From Baffinella frigidus (taxonomy: Eukaryota > Cryptophyceae > Cryptomonadales > Baffinellaceae): 10,432 bases of DNA. A program made the position numbers and the translations under genes. The notes under the pieces were generated by a model that saw nothing but the letters and a program-made list of their open reading frames with translations, was not told the origin of the DNA and ran no database searches. Location of the stretch: assembly GCA_026770585.1 (NCBI GenBank), contig MU646378.1:381666-392097 (forward strand), read 5' to 3'. Below, piece after piece: positions 6,374 to 10,432 of this stretch (its first letter is position 1; the number at the start of each line of letters is the position of its first letter).

Positions 6374-6435
6374 CTTTCGACCCTGAAGATCTCTCGACCC
6401 TGGAGAGTTTTCATTCCTCTCGACCCTGGAGATGA
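6374..6435. repeat. CTCTCGACCCTGGAGA short tandem repeat, three copies
   Basis: Copies start near 6374, 6391 and 6417, the first with TTTCGACCCTGAAGA. The intervals are uneven. Confidence 0.7.
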
Positions 6436-6477
6436 TCCAGACGTCTATGCGCCGTAAGACGGGCCCGCGTCGGTGCA

Positions 6478-6582
6478 GGATACTTCCGCGTCGACTCGCG
6501 CGAGCTAGGCAGCGGCAAGAAGCGCGCGCTGGAGCTGCGCCCCGCCAAGGTGACCCCAACCCTCGTTGCGCAGAAACCATAA
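6478..6582 (+). CDS. Putative terminal exon, basic protein tail (unrecognised)
   Basis: After a possible acceptor (GGTGCAG, ending at 6478) the frame reads GYFRVDSRELGSGKKRAL, then a second part including LRPAKVTPTLVAQKP, and ends at TAA 6580-6582. It is rich in Lys/Arg and uses mostly G or C at third codon positions. I recognise no family. Upstream, a GTAAGA near 6454 could be a donor, but this is a weak guess. The start of the same sequence is duplicated at 6031-6066, and the 15-mer GGCAGCGGCAAGAAG also occurs at 6277-6291. The stop is immediately followed by a telomere-like array. It could be a real last exon, a relic, or chance. Confidence 0.35.
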   Translation, partial: GYFRVDSRELGSGKKRALELRPAKVTPTLVAQKP

Positions 6583-6765
6583 ACTTGAAACCCTACGCCC
6601 TAAACCCTAAACCCTAAACCCTAAACCCTAAGCCCTAAACCCTAAACCCTAAACCCTAAACCCTAAACCCTAAATCCTAAACCCTAAGCCCTAAACCCTG
6701 AACCCTGAACCCTGAACCCTGAACCCTAAAACCTAAACCCTAAACCCTAAACCCTAAACCTTGAA
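6583..6765. repeat. Interstitial telomere-like array (CCCTAAA)
   Basis: About two dozen heptamers. The left two thirds are nearly pure CCCTAAA, followed by a run of CCCTGAA variants and then CCCTAAA again. C-rich strand on +. Confidence 0.95.
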
Positions 6766-6768
6766 CGC

Positions 6769-7088
6769 AGGGGAAGCGCCCCCCTCCGGACCTCGACGCG
6801 GTCGCCTTGGTGAAACTCGAATCCCCAAACCCCAAACCCCACATCATTAATCCGAAACCCGAAACCCGAAACCCGAAACCCGAAACCCGAAACGAGAAAC
6901 CCGTAGCCTGGAAAAGAAGCCTGGATCCCGAACCCCGGAGCCTGAGACCCGAAACACAGAGCCCGGAACCTGAAACCTGGAGCTTGGAACCCGAAACCCG
7001 AAACCTGGAGCCAAGGGGAAGCGCCCCCCTCCGGACCTTCACGCGGTCACCTTGGTGAAACTCGAATCCCAAAACCCCAAACCCCAAA
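6769..7088. repeat. 73-bp direct repeat embedded in telomere-like DNA
   Basis: Bases 6769-6841 and 7014-7086 match closely (GGGGAAGCGCCCCCCTCCGG, then CGCGGTC, then CTTGGTGAAACTCGAATCCC), offset by 245 bp. The repeat lies between the CCCTAAA array and degenerate CCCGAAA heptamers. Confidence 0.9.
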
Positions 7089-7247
7089 CCTCAAAACCCT
7101 TCACCCCAAACCCCAGACCCTTGACTCCACACCCGAATCCCGAAACCGGAAACGCGTAGTCCAAAGCCCGAAACCGGAAACTCGTAGTCCAAAGCCCGAA
7201 ACCCAAAACCCGGAGCCTGGAAACTGCAGCCCGAAACCCGGAACGGC
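6812..7247. repeat. Degenerate heptamer array (CCCGAAA, CCTGGAG, CCCAAAC)
   Basis: Six near-perfect ACCCGAA units at about 6854-6890 grade into units such as CCTGAAA, CCTGGAG and CCCAAAC. The seven-base spacing persists through much of it, so this looks like an old or variant telomere-like array. Minus-strand frames here are repetitive (FRVSG-like) and not gene evidence. Confidence 0.75.
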
Positions 7248-7337
7248 ACCCAGCCTTTCCCGAAAGTCTCGACTGTTGACTTATTGGAGCGGAGAGCTCT
7301 AGCCACTGGTGAAGTACAAGCCTCTTTTACAAAGTTA

Positions 7338-7474
7338 ATCTCCATACAAGTATTAATTAATTGCTTTCTGGCAACGAAAATTACCACACGATTTGCTTAT
7401 AAAAGTAATAGTAGAGCATTTGTATAGTAAATTTCGTTGCGCCAGAAGCAATTAATTAATAGTTTTGTGGAGAT
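7338..7474. mobile_element. Foldback element, TTAATTAATTGC arms and TTACCACAC core
   Basis: The ends are ATCTCCATACAAGTATTAAT and ATTAATAGTTTTGTGGAGAT, with TA on both sides (7336-7337 and 7475-7476). The arms contain TTAATTAATTGCTTTCTGGC and its near complement. The centre contains TTACCACAC and TAGTAAATTTCGTTGC, as in the element at 9079-9241. Confidence 0.8.
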
Positions 7475-7563
7475 TAAAGTGAACTTGCCCCACGGAAGTT
7501 GACGTCCAGGCCTTTTCGCGATACACACTTGATCACGTGACCCCCGGAGTTCGGGGTCTTGAA

Positions 7564-7701
7564 CCACCAACCCTCACAACTTGGGCAAATCGAAAAAGTC
7601 GAAAACACCAAATCCCCTTGGGGGCCGTCGGAATCCGACGGCCTTCAAGGGGATTTTTGGAGCCATTTTTCCCGATTTGCCCAGACTGTGAGGGTTGGTG
7701 G
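7564..7701. mobile_element. Foldback element, CCACCAACCCTCACA family, copy 2
   Basis: The ends are CCACCAACCCTCACA and TGTGAGGGTTGGTGG, a perfect terminal repeat. The arms continue through GGGCAAATCG and ATCCCCTTG and meet at GGCCGTCGGAATCCGACGGC plus C (7623-7643). No clear target-site duplication. Confidence 0.85.
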
Positions 7702-7744
7702 AAAGTACCGTGGTCCATTGAGTGGTAACGGTGTGTCGATGTTA

Positions 7745-7930
7745 GGTTACGAGCCTTGGCAGTAACCACCAGTCACCAGAAGTGAACCACAGCAAACGTT
7801 GATTTCGCCTGCAGACTGAAGGCTGAGACTTTGGTCTGCAGGGGAAATCAACGTTTGGCATTCTTCGATTTGGTTCTCTTCTGGTGGTTGATGGAAGGTT
7901 ATGAGCCGCCAGTTGGCGAGGCTCGTAACC
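7745..7930. mobile_element. Foldback element with GGTTACGAGCC ends
   Basis: The ends are GGTTACGAGCC and GGCTCGTAACC, with TA on both sides (7743-7744 and 7931-7932). Inner pairs include ACCAGAAGTGAACCA with TGGTTCTCTTCTGGT, and AAACGTTGATTTCGCCTGCA with TGCAGGGGAAATCAACGTTT, near the centre. Confidence 0.85.
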
Positions 7931-8054
7931 TAATACCCACACTCATTTTTTTCCCCAGCCGCTGCTGGAGCCCGCCTCGGGTCATTAGGTCGGCTGTAAT
8001 TGGGGTAAACTCCCATAAGGGCTGAACGGTGTCTCGCGCCCCCCCCCACGGCAG

Positions 8055-8255
8055 CTGCTGGAGAAGGTAGAGCGCTTGCGGGAAAACTTGGCCGATTTCA
8101 ACGAGAATTGTTTTCAGAATTTGTACCAGAATCGTTTAGATGGACCGGTTTCATGTCACGTCCTGGTACAAAAGCTCTGAATTTCTGCAAACATTTCTCG
8201 TTAAAATCGGCCAAGTTTTCCCGCAAGCGCTCTACACTTCGTGGAGAACAGCACC
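8055..8255 (+). pseudogene. LLEK...HFVENST exon copy split by a foldback
   Basis: After CCCCCCCACGGCAG (possible acceptor) the sequence encodes LLEK (8055-8066). After the foldback at 8070-8232 it resumes with HFVENST (8235-8255). The intact relative at 8394-8483 reads LLEKLHFVESST. This copy is therefore an interrupted duplicate. It is cut again after about 8254 by the dispersed 80-bp repeat. The family is unknown. Confidence 0.6.
8070..8232. mobile_element. Foldback element with TA target and empty-site counterpart
   Basis: The ends are GAGCGCTTGCGGGAAAACTT and AAGTTTTCCCGCAAGCGCTC, and the arms continue for about 40 bp. TA flanks both sides (8068-8069 and 8233-8234). The related site at 8394-8420 reads GGAGAAGCTACACTTCGTGG with a single TA and no element. 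Confidence 0.9.
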
Positions 8256-8333
8256 CACTCCAGGCTGGAAGAGGGGGTATTTTAAATGTGGGGTTGTTAA
8301 ATTTAGTGCCAGTCACGGGCAGGCTTGGTCACG
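8254..8333. repeat. Dispersed 80-bp repeat, copy 2 (inverted)
   Basis: Reverse-complement match to 6197-6276. Confidence 0.85.
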
Positions 8334-8393
8334 TTATTCAGGGAATTCCCGCTGGTGTAGTAAAATGGCGTCGCGTCTTCCCCCCCCCCGCAG

Positions 8394-8483
8394 TTGCTGG
8401 AGAAGCTACACTTCGTGGAGAGCAGCACAGCCACGACCAAGCGGCTCCCCAAGTTCACCGATCTCCCAGGCCCGGGCACACAG
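8394..8483 (+). CDS. Putative internal exon, 30 codons (unrecognised)
   Basis: A pyrimidine-rich tract ending CCGCAG (8393) precedes a 90-nt segment that is open throughout. It begins LLEKLHFVESST and ends LPKFTDLPGPGTQ, with CAG at 8481-8483 followed by GT, so both splice borders are plausible. The frame opens and closes in the same phase. I do not recognise the protein. Parts are duplicated nearby: the 5' half at 8055-8255 (interrupted) and the 3' half at 8697-8735 and 9285-9325. The sequence is GC-rich at third positions. It may be an exon of a live gene, but no neighbouring exon is evident in the window, so a relic is as likely. Confidence 0.45.
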
Positions 8484-8516
8484 GTCATTCCACACAGCGG
8501 ACTACCACGGGATTTT

Positions 8517-8570
8517 GTGAATACTACGAAGGGGTTTGGTGAATACTACGAAGGGGTTTTGTGAATACCA
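8517..8570. repeat. 22-bp tandem repeat
   Basis: GTGAATACTACGAAGGGGTT starts at 8517 and 8539, and a truncated copy at 8561. Confidence 0.9.
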
Positions 8571-8696
8571 GAGCGTTTGCGGTAATTGTTGTCCGTTTTG
8601 GACGTGCGGTTTTCCGGTTTTCCGGTTTTTATTTGTACCAGAAGTGTCCATGTAAAATGTTTTAGGGCCTTTACAACATTTTTTAAAAACGGGAAA

Positions 8697-8735
8697 CCCC
8701 AAGTCCACCGATCTCCCAGGCCCGGGCACACAGGT
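8697..8735 (+). pseudogene. Duplicate of exon 3' end (copy 2)
   Basis: AAGTCCACCGATCTCCCAGG then CCCGGGCACACAG|GT matches the 3' end of the segment at 8394-8483 with one substitution, F to S in the peptide PKFTDLPGPGTQ. The upstream half is missing. Confidence 0.55.
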
Positions 8736-8790
8736 TATCACTCGAGGCTCCCACGCTCCCATGCTACAGGGGTACCTGGTTCGTAAGAAA

Positions 8791-8952
8791 CCGCCTCCCC
8801 CTAGGACCCTATCCCTTAAGTGACCAGGCCTCCAAATTTGGGGGCCTGAGGTCCTAGGCTGGTCCTAGGGCCCTACGGTAGGGCGTATACGCCTACTGGC
8901 CACTTGAGGGATAGTAGGCCCATGGCTAGGGCCCTGTGGTGGCCCTAGGGGG
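8791..8952. mobile_element. Imperfect foldback with CCTAGG motifs
   Basis: The left arm, CCTATCCCTTAAGTGACCAG, pairs with CTGGCCACTTGAGGGATAG. Outer parts pair CCCCCTAGGACC with GGCCCTAGGGGGG. The centre holds GGCCTCCAAATTTGGGGGCC (about 8827-8846) and CCTACGGTAGG. Many CCTAGG sites are scattered across it. Confidence 0.65.
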
Positions 8953-8982
8953 GGGGAAGTTTTTTTATGGTAGCACTGTATT

Positions 8983-9055
8983 GTTCGAGGCTGGCAGGGA
9001 CAGGTTTTTGTTCGAGGCTCCCAGGCACACAGGTTGCTCGAGGCTCCCGACGGTT
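8983..9055. repeat. Short tandem repeat TTGYTCGAGGCTCCCA
   Basis: Three units of about 25 bp begin at 8982, 9008 and 9032. The middle unit ends CAGGCACACAGGTT, resembling the end of the exon-like duplicates. An additional CTCGAGGCTCCCA lies near 8741. Confidence 0.7.
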
Positions 9056-9078
9056 GACTCAACCGGGCAGGGTTTGTA

Positions 9079-9241
9079 CGAGGGCAATTTCATGTGAAAA
9101 CGGTTTTAATTTAAAACCTTGGAAATCAATGAAAGTTACTACACGAATGCTTTAATATTACTAATAAAAATCATGATGTGTAGTAAATTTCGTTTCCCAA
9201 GGGTTTTAGACTGAAACCGTTTTCGTATGAAATTGATGACC
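9079..9241. mobile_element. Foldback element with GTTACTACAC core
   Basis: The arms pair GGCAATTTCATGTGAAAACG with CGTTTTCGTATGAAATTGAT, then TTAAAACCTTGG with CCAAGGGTTTTAG, and finish at TTACTACAC / GTGTAGTAA. TA lies at 9077-9078 and 9242-9243, but the outermost bases pair poorly. Its centre resembles those at 5213-5325 and 7338-7474. Confidence 0.75.
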
Positions 9242-9280
9242 TAGGGTTTAGGGTTCAGAGTTGGGTGTTAAGGGTGTAGC
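9241..9280. repeat. Short telomere-like piece, opposite orientation
   Basis: TAGGGTTTAGGGTTCAGAG and degenerate units with the G-rich strand on +. It begins at the right end of the preceding foldback. Confidence 0.65.
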
Positions 9281-9284
9281 GCTT

Positions 9285-9325
9285 CCCCAAGTTGACCGAT
9301 CTCCCAGGCCCAGGCACACAGGTTA
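9285..9325 (+). pseudogene. Duplicate of exon 3' end (copy 3)
   Basis: AAGTTGACCGATCTCCCAGG then CCCAGGCACACAG|GT matches the 3' end of 8394-8483. One base change is silent (CCG to CCA) and one changes F to L. It is preceded by telomere-like sequence. Confidence 0.55.
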
Positions 9326-9381
9326 TTACTCCGTTAGGTCCTTCAGGTTCTTTTGCGGCACGCGTCAGGATAGGAGCGCTA

Positions 9382-9564
9382 CCACACGAGGCTATCCATG
9401 CGAACAGAAAAAAAGAAAACATTTTAAAACTTGTGGGGAAATGATCACGTTTCCGTACGGATGTCCGTACGGAAACGTGATCAAATGCTGACTTTTGGCG
9501 TGTTTCCTGGGCAATAATCCAATAATTAACTTACGAATCTGTTCGCATGGATAGCCTCGTGTGG
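9382..9564. mobile_element. Foldback element with TA target, empty-site counterpart and central palindrome
   Basis: The ends are CCACACGAGGCTATCCATGC and GCATGGATAGCCTCGTGTGG, a perfect terminal repeat that continues through GAACAG / CTGTTC. The centre at about 9440-9481 pairs TGATCACGTTTCCGTACGG with its exact complement. TA flanks both ends (9380-9381 and 9565-9566). The tandem copy of the host sequence reads GAGCGCTAGAGCCTTCC at 9784-9800 with a single TA and no element. Confidence 0.95.
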
Positions 9565-9566
9565 TA

Positions 9567-10059
9567 GGGTCTTCCATAGTCCAATTCCGTTTGCTAATTA
9601 CCGTGGGGTTCTGGCTTCAAATTTTTTTACCATTAACTTTACACTAGTAATTGATACATTAGTAGTATAAATAATAACAATAATAAACTATGCTAGTATT
9701 TATAAAAATAATCTGAAAAGGCGGCGTTGCTTGGACAGGCGCAGTTTGGGGTGTGGGAGCGCCACACGTCCGGATTCGATAAGAGCGCTAGAGCCTTCCG
9801 TAGTTCAATACCGTATGCTAATTACCGTGCGGTTCTGGCTTCAATTTGTTTTACTAGTAACTTTATACTAGCAATTGATGCATTGCTAGTATAAATGATA
9901 ATAATAATAAATGGTTTTAGTTATTATTATTCGTATAATTTATTATTGTATAATTATAAATATTTATTTTTAGAAATACACATGAAAATAATCTGAAAAG
10001 GCGGCGTCGCGTGGACAGGCGCAGTTTGGGGCGTGGGAGCGGCACACGTCCGGGTTCGG
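9567..10059. repeat. Tandem pair, unit about 215-275 bp
   Basis: Bases 9567-9780 and 9791-10059 share TGCTAATTACCGTG, GGTTCTGGCTTCAA, AATAATCTGAAAAGGCGGCG, GGACAGGCGCAGTTTGGGG and CACACGTCCGG in order. The second unit is longer because of extra AT-rich sequence at about 9895-9985. A few bases of a further unit lie left of the inserted foldback (near 9360-9380). Confidence 0.9.
9864..9893. repeat. Hairpin within the tandem unit
   Basis: TATACTAGCAAT pairs perfectly with ATTGCTAGTATA around a 6-base loop. The matching place in the first unit pairs less well. Confidence 0.8.
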
Positions 10060-10072
10060 AGGCCGCATGCTC

Positions 10073-10239
10073 GCTTCTATGGGAATGGACATGCATGAGG
10101 CCCGCCCCACCCCCCCCTTTTCCCCGCCCATGTACCCTACACCCGAACCGCTTATCCCGAAACCCGCTTTTATGGGGATGGAGATGCAGCGGGCCCGCCC
10201 CGTCCCCTCTCTTTTTCCCCGCCCATACACCCGAAACAC
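10073..10239. repeat. Tandem pair, period about 93 bp
   Basis: Units at about 10073-10148 and 10166-10239 share GCTTYTATGGGRATGGASAT, GGCCCGCCCC, a C/T-rich block and CCCCGCCCAT. Each ends in CACCCGAA-type telomere-like variants. Confidence 0.8.
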
Positions 10240-10262
10240 GAAACACGAAACCCGAATTCCCA

Positions 10263-10432
10263 CACCCTCAACCCTGAGCCCTAAAACCTAAACCCCTAAA
10301 CCCTGAGCCCTAAACCATAAAACCTAAACCCTACACCCTAAACCCTAAACCCTTAACCCTAAACCCTAAACCCTAAAACCTAAACCCTAAACCCTAAACC
10401 CTAAACCCTAAACCCTAAACCCTAAACCCTAA
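10263..10432. repeat. Telomere-repeat array (CCCTAAA), reaching the window edge
   Basis: Variant heptamers (CCCTCAA, CCCTGAG, CCTAAAA) at the left give way to pure CCCTAAA from about 10379 to the last base. C-rich strand on +. The array is cut by the window edge, so its length is unknown. Confidence 0.97.

Noticed and set aside
6740-7387. Minus-strand frames with repeated FRVSG-type peptides
   Set aside because: They are produced by heptamer telomere-like repeats read in three frames.
8098-8542. Open frames crossing the foldback at 8070-8232 and the 80-bp dispersed repeat
   Set aside because: They join arms of mobile DNA to unrelated repeat, and the exon-like part lies in a different, shorter segment with splice-like borders.
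9740-9785. Possible tRNA T-arm (GGATTCGATA)
   Set aside because: No matching acceptor, D or anticodon arms could be found around it, and it belongs to the tandem unit.
1-10432. CRISPR array, prokaryotic operon or integron
   Set aside because: Repeats are tandem or inverted without regular unique spacers, no bacterial gene is present, and telomere repeats and splice-like borders point to a eukaryotic nucleus.

Overview
This window looks like gene-poor subtelomeric or interstitial-telomeric DNA from a nuclear genome that uses the TTTAGGG-type telomere repeat. That repeat is seen in land plants, many green algae and some other algae and protists. The evidence is repeated arrays of CCCTAAA and its variants (about 1328-1472, 4767-4934, 6583-6765 and 10263-10432), GA/GT microsatellites, nested minisatellites and many short foldback (inverted-repeat) elements. 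I recognise no rRNA, tRNA, CRISPR array or intact gene of known family. The organism cannot be named from the sequence.

Layout. 1-1000: a direct repeat, then foldbacks at 249-401, 425-574 and 838-966. 970-1250: a direct duplication built on a GTCAACTTAACC motif. 1221-1331: a short coding-like 3' end that stops where a telomere-like array begins. 1500-1810: GC-rich, coding-like sequence with no clear frame. 1812-2274: two foldbacks sharing one TA; the second carries a 92-bp copy of the segment at 1252-1343 in its right arm. 2501-2630: another foldback. 2740-3290: a 30-bp minisatellite interleaved with four copies of an exon-like segment. 3377-4260: four copies of an 80-bp unit separated by GA/GT microsatellites. 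4308-4471: an 81-83 bp tandem pair. 4767-5065: a telomere-like array and a 25-bp tandem repeat. 5200-5900: further foldbacks. 6031-6582: a repeated exon-like segment whose second copy runs to a stop codon beside a large telomere-like array. 6812-7250: a degenerate CCCGAAA array containing a 73-bp direct repeat. 7338-9566: a dense run of foldbacks together with repeated pieces of one exon-like sequence. 9567-10059: a tandem pair of a unit of roughly 215-275 bp. 10073-10239: another tandem pair. 10263-10432: the purest telomere-repeat array.

Nothing here reads as a working pathway. The coding signal is a set of duplicated exon-like fragments, some flanked by plausible splice sites. One pair differs almost only at third codon positions, so it probably comes from genes that were under selection. 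The best-supported mobile-DNA result is that two foldbacks have empty-site counterparts inside the same window, and both place the insertion at a TA dinucleotide. This fits non-autonomous, MITE-like elements using a TA target. All the long telomere-like arrays lie in the same orientation, opposite to that of a telomere ending the right side of the window, so the right-hand array should be interstitial or a junction and not the chromosome end.
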